A DNA stretch of 11,872 bases, from assembly GCA_023425485.1 (NCBI GenBank), contig JAFACO010000252.1, positions 1-11,872 on the forward strand, read 5' to 3'. Below are positions 5,474 to 11,872 of this stretch, piece by piece. The position numbers and the translations under genes were made by a program. This DNA is from Bacillota bacterium. GTDB lineage: Bacteria; Bacillota; Clostridia; Lachnospirales; Lachnospiraceae. The notes under the pieces were generated by a model. The model was not told where the DNA came from, did no database searches, and was given only the letters and a program-made list of their open reading frames with translations. The number at the start of each line of letters is the position of its first letter. Within the stretch, counting starts at the first letter, position 1.

Positions 5474-5607
5474 TTAAACTTATGTGTTATTAGTAGCTCT
5501 TATAATTAATTATGTCCACAAACATCCTGTTATTATAACTTGCTGTTCACTACTTTCATAAAATGCTTAAAACATCACAAATACTTAAGTATACATGCTG
5601 TATTTAT

Positions 5608-5636
5608 ATTATAATCTACTAATTTAATAAATTCAA
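5608..5636 (-). promoter_or_regulatory. Predicted promoter upstream of the repeat array (DUF1801 gene)
   Basis: On the minus strand TTGAAT (5631-5636) and a perfect TATAAT (5608-5613) are separated by 17 bp, with a start near 5601. Transcripts would carry a leader of about 375 nt that includes the whole tandem array. Between 5474 and 5600 I see only AT-rich sequence without a clear gene. Confidence 0.6.
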
Positions 5637-5671
5637 AGGATTTCAATTTAATCAATTTTACTCATATTACT

Positions 5672-5688
5672 ATATGCTCTTGGCATAT
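5672..5688. terminator. Short hairpin after the six-helix membrane protein gene
   Basis: ATATGC (5672-5677) and GCATAT (5683-5688) form a 6-bp stem with a 5-nt loop, 3 nt beyond the stop codon at 5692. The minus-strand tail has no U-run, so it is at most a weak terminator. Confidence 0.3.
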
Positions 5689-5691
5689 TAT

Positions 5692-6342
5692 TTATCTTAT
5701 AACCTCTTCTTGTTCTGTCTTTCGAATCATCTGGAGTCCCAACACAACGAACCAAGCTACAAGAAATAACTGGGTTAAAAATACTAACTCATTTGTAAGA
5801 AACCACGGAAATGCACCCAATAAGTCCATAATACCAGTGGCAAATCCCAAATATGCAACGAACTTTCCAATTGAGCATTTTCTTATAACAAAACTTAAAA
5901 GTATGGTAGCAATGCTAAGAATAAGAGCTGCCATGTGCAATCCTCCATAATACATACTAAGGACTAATTTATAAATCTCTGGTGAATATTCCATCTGATA
6001 TACTGGATAAACCATTCGTCCAAGTATTATAGCTACAACCAGATTTACTGGTATATAAACAAATAGTAGACCGCATCCAAAGAAGGTCTTGATTTTTTCA
6101 AGTTTAATTAATATTTGATATAATGCCACAATGGAAGGTATTAACAATATGGTCGCAAAAAATATTAATTCATCTGCCATTGACAAATTTATTTTCCATT
6201 TATCCAACCATAACATGAAATCCGAATTATTTGCAGGTGGAGCAGCTATAGGCAAAAGATATAAGGATTGGATAAAAAATAGAAATCCTGACAATATTAA
6301 TGTAATACCACCAAATTTTATTGATCCAAGCTTCTGTTTCAT
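5692..6342 (-). CDS. Six-helix membrane protein of unknown function
   Basis: This 216-residue hydrophobic protein has predicted membrane segments at about 10-30, 57-78, 87-109, 131-153, 160-180 and 184-206, and a short charged C-terminus (RKTEQEEVIR). The pattern and length resemble DUF4386-type integral membrane proteins, but I see no motif that settles this. No catalytic or substrate-binding residues are evident. ATG 6342 is the start because GGAGGG lies 7 nt upstream. A TTG five codons earlier overlaps that site. The gene begins 90 nt after the diguanylate cyclase stop codon on the same strand, with no terminator or good promoter between them. Read-through from the cyclase promoter is therefore likely. 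Function is unknown. Confidence 0.75.
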   Translation of the reverse strand: MKQKLGSIKFGGITLILSGFLFFIQSLYLLPIAAPPANNSDFMLWLDKWKINLSMADELIFFATILLIPSIVALYQILIKLEKIKTFFGCGLLFVYIPVNLVVAIILGRMVYPVYQMEYSPEIYKLVLSMYYGGLHMAALILSIATILLSFVIRKCSIGKFVAYLGFATGIMDLLGAFPWFLTNELVFLTQLFLVAWFVVLGLQMIRKTEQEEVIR

Positions 6343-6432
6343 GGTATTTCCCTCCAAAGCTATATCCTGTCATTCGTAACTTATACAGGTATATAATTCC
6401 TCATTTTAGTATCTATATCTTGCTCTACGTAA

Positions 6433-7443
6433 TTATCGCACATTTTTAGCTCCTTTACGAGCACGTTTTGCCTCATACATCGATTTATCTGCCTGTTCAA
6501 TTAATACATCTATTTCAATACCATCTTCACTAAACAGTGCATAACCAATACTAGCACGAAGATTAATGCTAACTCCTTCAAAATCGAAGGGTTTTGTTAT
6601 TGCGGAATCTAATCTCTGTATTAAGGCTTTAAGATCATCTCGTCCTGGTACTGCTACAACAATAATTCCAAATTCATCGCCTCCGAGTCTGGATACAGTA
6701 TCTGCCTCGCGCAAAGTACTGTTAATTCGTAAAGCGACTTCCTTGATCGCAGCATCTCCGGTACGATGACCATAGTTATCATTAATCTCTTTTAATCCAT
6801 CCATATCAAGAGAAATAATACCAAAATGCTCAAATTTTCTTGTCGCTCTTGACAATACCTGCCTTAAACGATCATAGAATATAGAACGATTTGAAATTCC
6901 TGTTAGACTGTCATGAGTGGCTTTGTGGAACAATTCACTTTCCCCATTACTCATTGCTGTATACATTGCAGCTGCAATAAGTCCTGACATAAGTTCTAGA
7001 ATCTTAATGTCCTCTTCACCAAAATGCCACGCTTTCTTTGAAAGTACTTTAATGATTCCAACAACATCATTTTTGTAGATGAGTGGTACTACTATCATAG
7101 AGTTAAGACCAATTAACCTGCAAGCATTTTTATTAACTCTGTCATCCGTTTCAATATCATTACTTATCAGTGGTCCTCTGGCTTGTATACATAGCCCGGA
7201 TAGACTATTCTCAATTTGTAAACGTAGACCCAGAAATTTTTCAGCAATTCCAGATGCTGCACTATACACCAGCTCATTTTTTTCAATTAATTCTACGGAC
7301 GCACCATCTGCATTTGTAATGTGCTGACTTCGCTCCGTTACTAAGTCCATAATACAACTTAGATCCATTCCCTGCTGAACGACTTCGGTCTGTACATTAA
7401 TTATCTCCAATAGCTTATCGTTACTAATATTGTTTTGATTCAC
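6433..7443 (-). CDS. GAF-GGDEF diguanylate cyclase
   Basis: This 336-residue cytosolic protein has no membrane segment. Residues about 17-165 form a GAF sensory domain (LSGLCIQARGPLISNDIETD and the SMIVVPLIYKNDVVGIIKV strands are typical). Residues about 174-334 form a GGDEF domain: HDSLTGISNRSIFYDRL, metal-binding D213 in SLDMDGLKEINDNYGH, the intact active-site loop G254-G-D-E-F258 and the end ADKSMYEAKRARKG. The inhibitory site R245-x-x-D248 is five residues before GGDEF, so product inhibition by c-di-GMP is expected. It should make c-di-GMP from two GTP under control of an unknown GAF ligand or redox state. The start is GTG with AAAGGTGG 10 nt upstream. The next in-frame ATG is 25 codons in and has no such site. 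It is divergent from the DUF1538 operon. Confidence 0.93.
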   Translation of the reverse strand: MNQNNISNDKLLEIINVQTEVVQQGMDLSCIMDLVTERSQHITNADGASVELIEKNELVYSAASGIAEKFLGLRLQIENSLSGLCIQARGPLISNDIETDDRVNKNACRLIGLNSMIVVPLIYKNDVVGIIKVLSKKAWHFGEEDIKILELMSGLIAAAMYTAMSNGESELFHKATHDSLTGISNRSIFYDRLRQVLSRATRKFEHFGIISLDMDGLKEINDNYGHRTGDAAIKEVALRINSTLREADTVSRLGGDEFGIIVVAVPGRDDLKALIQRLDSAITKPFDFEGVSINLRASIGYALFSEDGIEIDVLIEQADKSMYEAKRARKGAKNVR

Positions 7444-7528
7444 AATTATTAATCCACCTTTTCTCTCTGCAAAATATTCCTGATAACCAGCTTTTCTACG
7501 GTATTCCTTTTAAAGAAATGCCCCTATT

Positions 7529-7556
7529 ATTATACCTCTTTTTTAACATTGTGCAA
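7529..7556 (-). promoter_or_regulatory. Candidate promoter of the diguanylate cyclase gene
   Basis: On the minus strand TTGCAC (7551-7556) and a perfect TATAAT (7529-7534) are 16 bp apart, with a start near 7522 and a leader of about 80 nt. Confidence 0.5.
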
Positions 7557-7619
7557 TAACGTACTATCCATGGTGTTTTGCTTAAAACAAATACAATTTA
7601 TAAAAAATATGTAAATTTA

Positions 7620-7648
7620 TTGATTAATTATTCAATTTATAGTATAAT
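7620..7648 (+). promoter_or_regulatory. Predicted promoter of the DUF1538-PII operon
   Basis: TTGATT (7620-7625) and a perfect TATAAT (7643-7648) are separated by 17 bp. The start is expected near 7655, leaving a leader of about 225 nt before the first ATG. The rest of the 435-bp gap (7444-7878) holds the divergent cyclase promoter and AT-rich sequence including a T8 run at 7683-7690. I recognise no riboswitch in it. Confidence 0.6.
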
Positions 7649-7878
7649 TAAATTATGTACGTGCAAGTTTTAGTATTAATTGTTTTTTTTCAATGAATAG
7701 TGCAATAATGTAATCATCATTTTTTTCTGTGCATTTTCTTAAGCCCTTGATGTTTTTAGTTTAATATTCTCCTATGATTTCACCATCTATAATCATGTTT
7801 GTTGAACCTATTATTAAACTGTCTTTCATTGAATTATTCAGCTTGTATGTTAACTAATATATGAGATAGGAGACCGTG

Positions 7879-9570
7879 ATGAATAATATGAACCTAAGAA
7901 GTAAGCTCACAATTTTTACCACCACGTTGAAGGAAGTTTTTATTTCCTCACTACCTCTAGCTGCAATAATAGTTATTGTTTGTGGTTTTATTGCTCCTCT
8001 ACATAGCATATCCGATTATATTAAGTTATTAGTTGGTTATGTGAGTGTGGTATTGGGGCAAACGTTATTTTTGGATGGACTAAATATTAGTATCCTACCG
8101 ATCGGAATGCTTGTCGGAGGCTCACTAATAAAACTTAAAAAACCAGCCTTTATTATCTTTTTTGGACTTGTTTTTGGTCTACTTGCTACAATTGCTGAAC
8201 CAGCCTTAACAGTTTTAGCAAGACAGACTAACATGATTATGCCCATTATTAATGAAACCGTATTTATTTGGATTATGGGTATTGGAATTGGTGTTTTTGT
8301 TGGTTTTTCACTCTTTCGCATTATGAAAGACATAAACATTAAAGTTGTTTTTGCAATTCTATATGTTATTACTTTCCTTTGTATCTTCCTTGTCCCAAAT
8401 GAGTTTGTTGCTCTAGCTTTTGATGGAAGCGGTGCAACTACTGGAGATATTTCCGTTCCGTTCATCTTAGCCCTAGGTTTGGGTGTATCCGTTACATTAT
8501 CAAAGCATAAAAGTAATGACGATACCTTTGGAATTATAGGTCTAGCCTCTGTTGGTCCCATAATTGCTTTGGCTATCTATGGTATCTTCCTTAACGCCAA
8601 GTACAATGGTGTTCTCCCCCCAGAACAGATTTATGCACCTGGAACAGTAGGAACCTTTACAGAAATTATTACAGGTAATCTATCTGGAATCGCACTAGCG
8701 CTTTTACCAGTTGTCATTGTATTTTTACCTTTCCAGTTCTTCTTAATTAAACAACCAAAAAAAGAATTTATAACCATCTTACTTGGAACTGTTGTAGTTT
8801 TCATTGGTCTATTGATCTTCCTGTCAGGAATCGATTATGGTTTTGCTTTTGCCGGTAAATATATCGGGGAAGTATTCCTGGATGTAACACGTCCTGAATG
8901 GTTTAAATGGTTGCTTTTATTAGTTGGATATATTCTAGGAGCTGCAATTACCTTGTCTGAACCTGCTGTTACTGTACTTGGAGAACAATTGGAGGAAATA
9001 ACCAATGGTCATATTAAAAAGTTAACCATTCGTATGACGCTTGCAATCGGTATTGGTTTTGCTTCCTTACTAGCAATGGTAAAGATTCTGACAGCCGTTA
9101 ATATCATGTGGTTTTTAGTACCCCTCTACGCAATTGCTCTTATTATGATGATATTTACACCGAAAATGTTCGTTGGCTTGGCTTTTGACTCAGGTGGTGT
9201 ATCCGGTGGTGCTTTAACTTCCGCTTTCTTAACACCGCTTACACTTGGGGTGGCACAGGCTGTTGCTGCTACATCTGGGTCCGGTGCACAGTCCATTTTA
9301 GTAAATGGTTTTGGAATTATTGCATTTATTTCAGTTACCCCATTGATTGCTGTTCAATTTTTAGGTATAGTGTATCATGTAGCAATGAAGAAAGTCGATA
9401 AATCTCTTGAAGAAGCAGAGAATGATGATTTAGAAGAGTTGGCTGAACTTGCTGGTCGTGTTGATGAATGGAATAAGACTCATGAACCCGAAGATCTCGA
9501 TGAAGATCTTTCGGATATTTTCTCTGATGATTTACTGGGCATACAACTCGATGTTAGGAGGCAGGAATAG
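7879..9570 (+). CDS. Duplicated DUF1538 integral membrane protein, probable ion or solute transporter
   Basis: This 563-residue protein has about a dozen membrane segments arranged as two homologous halves. A106-E-P-A-L-T-V-L113 and F176-VALAFDGSG in the first half match S360-E-P-A-V-T-V-L367 and F431-VGLAFDSGG in the second, with nearly equal spacing (69 and 70 residues from the Glu to the Phe). This is the DUF1538 family. From memory, two separate DUF1538 proteins of Halomonas (UmpA/UmpB) were reported to act together as a Na+(K+)/H+ antiporter, which would fit a fused version here, but the substrate is unproven. The paired acidic EPA motifs in membrane segments are good candidates for ion coordination. 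Residues 503-563 form a cytosolic tail very rich in Asp and Glu. ATG 7879 has AGGAG 6 nt upstream and is preferred over the GTG at 7876. Two PII-like genes follow in the same operon. Confidence 0.9.
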   Translation: MNNMNLRSKLTIFTTTLKEVFISSLPLAAIIVIVCGFIAPLHSISDYIKLLVGYVSVVLGQTLFLDGLNISILPIGMLVGGSLIKLKKPAFIIFFGLVFGLLATIAEPALTVLARQTNMIMPIINETVFIWIMGIGIGVFVGFSLFRIMKDINIKVVFAILYVITFLCIFLVPNEFVALAFDGSGATTGDISVPFILALGLGVSVTLSKHKSNDDTFGIIGLASVGPIIALAIYGIFLNAKYNGVLPPEQIYAPGTVGTFTEIITGNLSGIALALLPVVIVFLPFQFFLIKQPKKEFITILLGTVVVFIGLLIFLSGIDYGFAFAGKYIGEVFLDVTRPEWFKWLLLLVGYILGAAITLSEPAVTVLGEQLEEITNGHIKKLTIRMTLAIGIGFASLLAMVKILTAVNIMWFLVPLYAIALIMMIFTPKMFVGLAFDSGGVSGGALTSAFLTPLTLGVAQAVAATSGSGAQSILVNGFGIIAFISVTPLIAVQFLGIVYHVAMKKVDKSLEEAENDDLEELAELAGRVDEWNKTHEPEDLDEDLSDIFSDDLLGIQLDVRRQE

Positions 9571-9573
9571 CCT

Positions 9574-9924
9574 ATGGAAAATTTATTTAAAGAAGGAGAA
9601 TTTATAACCTTGACTGATCTAGAATATGGTGTTGATTTTTTGACTGTTGTCGCTATTAGAAAATATAAGGAAGAAATAGCGAAAATGTTGTTGGACAATA
9701 GCTGCCATCTAATCGATTTAGTGTATACTAAGTGCTCCGTACAAACTGGATATTTTAAAGATATGCTTGGCCTTGTACCGGATGAAAAGAAAGTTATGAT
9801 TACTTGTATCGTAACTGGTGATAAAACCAGCAAAATATTGGAACAATTAATCACAAAATTTAAGTTTGACAAACCGAATACTGGAATCGCATTTGTTGTT
9901 CCTGTTGATAAATTGTCAGTGTAA
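9574..9924 (+). CDS. PII-like signalling protein, first of two (transporter-associated)
   Basis: This 116-residue protein has a PII-type ferredoxin-like pattern after a 20-residue N-terminal extension: strand FLTVVAIRK (22-30), helix YKEEIAKMLLDN, strand HLIDLVYTK (45-53), a T-loop-like region (about 54-71), strand KVMITCIVTG (73-82), helix KTSKILEQLITKF and last strand TGIAFVVPVDKL (103-114). It lacks the classical GlnB signatures: there is no uridylylated Tyr51 context and no B-loop TGKxGDG. Ligand binding is therefore open, and 'nitrogen regulator' would be an over-call. It starts 3 nt after the transporter stop codon, with AGGAGG inside the end of that gene. Translation is therefore tied to the transporter, and a direct regulatory contact is likely by analogy with GlnK-AmtB and SbtB-SbtA. 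Confidence 0.78.
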   Translation: MENLFKEGEFITLTDLEYGVDFLTVVAIRKYKEEIAKMLLDNSCHLIDLVYTKCSVQTGYFKDMLGLVPDEKKVMITCIVTGDKTSKILEQLITKFKFDKPNTGIAFVVPVDKLSV

Positions 9925-9939
9925 TTTGAGGAGGAAAAA

Positions 9940-10281
9940 ATGATTAATAGTAATATGAAGGCCTTATATATTGTAGTTAATGTAGGCTTTGCCGAGCAAA
10001 TAGTTGAATATGTTCTTTCAAAAGGTGCAGTCGGTGCTACTATCATTAATGCTCGTGGCATTAGTTCAATGCACAAGGATATTATGGGAATTAGCACTGA
10101 CAGTGAAAAGGAAATGATTTTAACACTTACCGATAATGAGACTGCAGATAAAATTATGGAATGTGTAAAACAATATGCTGGGTTTAAAACGGAAGCACAC
10201 GGAATATGTTTTACCTTACCGGTTACAAAAACCATTGGTCTTTGTCAGAATCCTTCAAAAGTTTGTGACGTTAATAAATAA
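9940..10281 (+). CDS. PII-like signalling protein, second of two (transporter-associated)
   Basis: This 113-residue protein is closer to the PII superfamily than the preceding one. It shows strand KALYIVVNVG (7-16), helix FAEQIVEYVLSKGAVG, the characteristic GATIINARG (32-40), a short T-loop (about 41-56, ISSMHKDIMGISTDSE), strand EMILTLTDNE (58-67), helix ETADKIMECVKQYA and strand GICFTLPV (88-95). The T-loop is shorter than in GlnB and has no tyrosine, so modification by GlnD is not expected. The tail GLCQNPSKVCDVNK carries two cysteines (C102, C109) that could form a disulfide or bind a ligand. AGGAGGA lies 5 nt before the ATG, and the gap to the previous gene is 15 nt. Two unlike PII paralogues beside one transporter suggest a heteromeric trimer or two separate sensors. 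Confidence 0.85.
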   Translation: MINSNMKALYIVVNVGFAEQIVEYVLSKGAVGATIINARGISSMHKDIMGISTDSEKEMILTLTDNETADKIMECVKQYAGFKTEAHGICFTLPVTKTIGLCQNPSKVCDVNK

Positions 10282-10325
10282 GCTTTAAAAATATGAATGT
10301 GCCTGTTATGGGTTCTATAATGTAC

Positions 10326-10362
10326 AAGAGGAAGAAACTCGCTGCGCGTGTTTCTTCCTCTT
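10326..10362. terminator. Terminator of the DUF1538-PII operon
   Basis: AAGAGGAAGAAAC (10326-10338) and GTTTCTTCCTCTT (10350-10362) form a perfect 13-bp stem around an 11-nt loop, 44 nt after the last stop codon and followed by ATGTTTTAGTTGTTT. It also lies beyond the stop of the convergent ABC permease gene and may serve both directions. Confidence 0.8.
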
Positions 10363-10420
10363 ATGTTTTAGTTGTTTAAGTTCATTACCATGCCTCTAAA
10401 CCATATCTCTAAATTAAAAT

Positions 10421-11872
10421 CTATAATAAAGTATCATTCCTAAGGGTCTCAATTAAATTTAACTTTCTAATTTTTCTTTCCCCAATGCAATACGCCAAAG
10501 CAACAAATCCAAAAATCATTATAGCGAATAAAGATAATGGAAGAATTGGTAAATTTACCAAAAATTCAGATAAACTAATATAACTTTCATTTGCCGCAAA
10601 TATCACAAAGATAACAACAAACGGAATGGATATTACGATTGGTTTCCCACCTATGGTTACTGCCTCAATTAGTAATATTTTCTTCATACCCTTTGGAGAT
10701 AATCCTATGGATAGATACCTGGCAAATTCTCTTTTTCGTTGCAGTATAAATCCCAAGGTATGAGAAAAAACATTTGCAAGGCCTATTAAAGCAAGCATTC
10801 CGCATATGGTACCTATAATTATTGCATATCCCTTATATGCCTCCTCATTAAATTGTTTTTCTTCTATCCTATTTTCAATTTCGTAATTTCTGCCCTGAAA
10901 AAGTCGCTCCAAATCAGTCTGTAGTTTGTCAATGGCTGCATCCGTTTTCGTTTGTATATTCATATAGGTATGATTCTCTTCAACCTCAAAACTCCCTAAT
11001 AGCAGTTGCCAGGTACTAAGGGAAACAACCTGAACTAAGGCATAATTTGCATACTCTTCTCGCAGGCTGGGTGCTTCTTTCGAATAAGCTAAAATCGGTA
11101 TTTCTACCATTTGTTGACCTTCCACTTGCTCTTGTGTAATAGTCAGTGAGGCACCCTCCTGCTCTCTTAAAAAGGATACGTATTGCTTATTGCGGTAATT
11201 ACTATGAACATTGTTCCAGATTCGATTAATAACAACCATTCCTGGTTCTTTAGAATCGGTGTTATTACCAATACTTTTCATGTATTTCTCAAAACTGATA
11301 TTGTCCAGGATTAATATTGGTACTTTTACTTTATACCTATTTTTCATTTTATTGATATCACCACCGGCAACGTTTGAAAGACTGCCAAGTACCTGAAGTT
11401 CATTACTAAGCATACCTTCTTCTACCCATGTAAATGCAAGTGCCTTCTGATACGCACTGGTGCTTTCCACATCCTCCATGGATCTAATTTGTATTATTTT
11501 ATCTAATAAGTCCTCTTTCCCTGTAGCTAAATCCTGATCCTTTAAGGTTAACATTATGTCCCAGGCATTCTGATATCTTTCGAAATAAGTGTACTTGGTG
11601 CTTATCTCTGATAAAGTTATAAAGCATAAAAAAATACTAAAAGCAAAAAAAGATAAAGTTAAAGAAACTGTCGAGGTGCGAAGTGATTTCCTTCTGGCAA
11701 AGAGTGATTTTCTTGCAAGTTCCCCTTCAATTCCAAAGATCAGGGAAATAAATCGATACTTCTTTACTTTATTAATTACCTTTTGATCTTCTGCTTCTTT
11801 TAGAACTTGAAGCGGGTTAAGCTTACTTAACTTTCTGGCTGGAAGCCAAGCAGAACATAGCACTGTTAATAG
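10421..11872 (-). CDS. FtsX/MacB-type ABC transporter permease (partial, N-terminus beyond the right edge)
   Basis: The reading frame is open through the right edge, and 483 C-terminal residues are visible. The first residues, LLTVLCSAWLPARKLSKLNPLQVLKEAED, are the typical end of one FtsX permease domain (hydrophobic helix, PAR-x-A/L, then NPLQVL). A second module begins at ELARKSLFARRKSLRTS with a membrane helix. It continues with an extracytoplasmic domain of roughly 250 residues and then three membrane helices. The sequence FILQRKREFARYLSIGLSPKGMKKILLIEA is the conserved cytosolic coupling region. The protein ends RKLNLIETLRND. Full-length relatives of this two-module form are about 800 residues and work with an ATPase in export of lipids, peptides or antibiotics, or as sensors in resistance modules. 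The partner ATPase would lie outside the window, so substrate cannot be assigned. Confidence 0.88.
   Translation of the reverse strand, partial: LLTVLCSAWLPARKLSKLNPLQVLKEAEDQKVINKVKKYRFISLIFGIEGELARKSLFARRKSLRTSTVSLTLSFFAFSIFLCFITLSEISTKYTYFERYQNAWDIMLTLKDQDLATGKEDLLDKIIQIRSMEDVESTSAYQKALAFTWVEEGMLSNELQVLGSLSNVAGGDINKMKNRYKVKVPILILDNISFEKYMKSIGNNTDSKEPGMVVINRIWNNVHSNYRNKQYVSFLREQEGASLTITQEQVEGQQMVEIPILAYSKEAPSLREEYANYALVQVVSLSTWQLLLGSFEVEENHTYMNIQTKTDAAIDKLQTDLERLFQGRNYEIENRIEEKQFNEEAYKGYAIIIGTICGMLALIGLANVFSHTLGFILQRKREFARYLSIGLSPKGMKKILLIEAVTIGGKPIVISIPFVVIFVIFAANESYISLSEFLVNLPILPLSLFAIMIFGFVALAYCIGERKIRKLNLIETLRNDTLL

Noticed and set aside
7551..7712. Direct repeat GTGCAATAAYGTA (7551-7563 and 7700-7712) as a shared operator
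   Set aside because: There are only two copies of an AT-rich 13-mer, one of which overlaps the cyclase -35 box. This is too little evidence to call a regulatory site.
7649..7878. Cyclic dinucleotide riboswitch before the DUF1538 operon
   Set aside because: The position between a diguanylate cyclase gene and a transporter gene is suggestive, but I see none of the conserved sequence blocks of the c-di-GMP or c-di-AMP riboswitch classes in the leader.
8037..8561. 174-codon open frame on the minus strand
   Set aside because: It is entirely antisense to the transmembrane part of the DUF1538 gene. Its composition (Lys, Pro, Thr, Ile rich) is what reversed hydrophobic codons give.
9480..10235. 251-codon open frame on the minus strand
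   Set aside because: It lies antisense across the end of the transporter gene and both PII-like genes, has no ribosome site that I can see, and its translation is low-complexity Ser/Ile-rich. It is a shadow of the plus-strand genes.

Overview
The window is A+T-rich (about two thirds by eye) and has strong AGGAGG-type ribosome binding sites, TTGNNN-N17-TATAAT promoters and anaerobe-type flavo/iron-sulfur proteins. This points to a low-GC Firmicute, most likely a clostridium of the Lachnospiraceae type. The species assignment is inference. There are thirteen genes (two cut by the window edges) and no RNA genes, insertion sequences or CRISPR arrays that I can support.

Left part (1-4771): redox and flavin genes. 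On the minus strand are an EFR1-type flavodoxin/ferredoxin (cut at the left edge) and a probable three-gene unit: a membrane-anchored FMN-binding protein with a covalent flavinylation motif, an iron-sulfur-type flavodoxin and an NAD(P)H-dependent FMN-reductase-like protein. That unit has a near-consensus promoter with a perfect 21-bp palindrome (10-bp arms) overlapping its -10 box and start point. A GNAT acetyltransferase follows, flanked by two inverted copies of a CAGAC/GTCTG hairpin element. Next comes an NfsB-type nitroreductase divergent from an HxlR-family regulator, a layout like the thiol-sensing HypR/HypO pair of Bacillus.

Middle (4772-7443): a DUF1801/YdhG-like gene is preceded by a tandem array of 48-49 bp units. 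Each unit contains GGAGGATTTTCCTCC, which in the sense RNA is a Shine-Dalgarno plus anti-Shine-Dalgarno hairpin. A good promoter far upstream suggests the array is transcribed as a long leader. A six-helix membrane protein and a GAF-GGDEF diguanylate cyclase follow, probably as one unit read from the cyclase promoter.

Right part (7444-10362): the most interesting locus is a tight plus-strand operon. It encodes a duplicated DUF1538 membrane transporter-like protein with a strongly acidic C-terminal tail, followed after 3 bp and 15 bp by two small, different PII-like proteins, and ends in a clear terminator. By analogy with GlnK-AmtB and SbtB-SbtA, I infer a transporter gated or sensed by two PII-like partners. 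Its substrate and ligands are unknown. The window ends with the C-terminal part of a large FtsX/MacB-type ABC permease on the minus strand, cut by the right edge.
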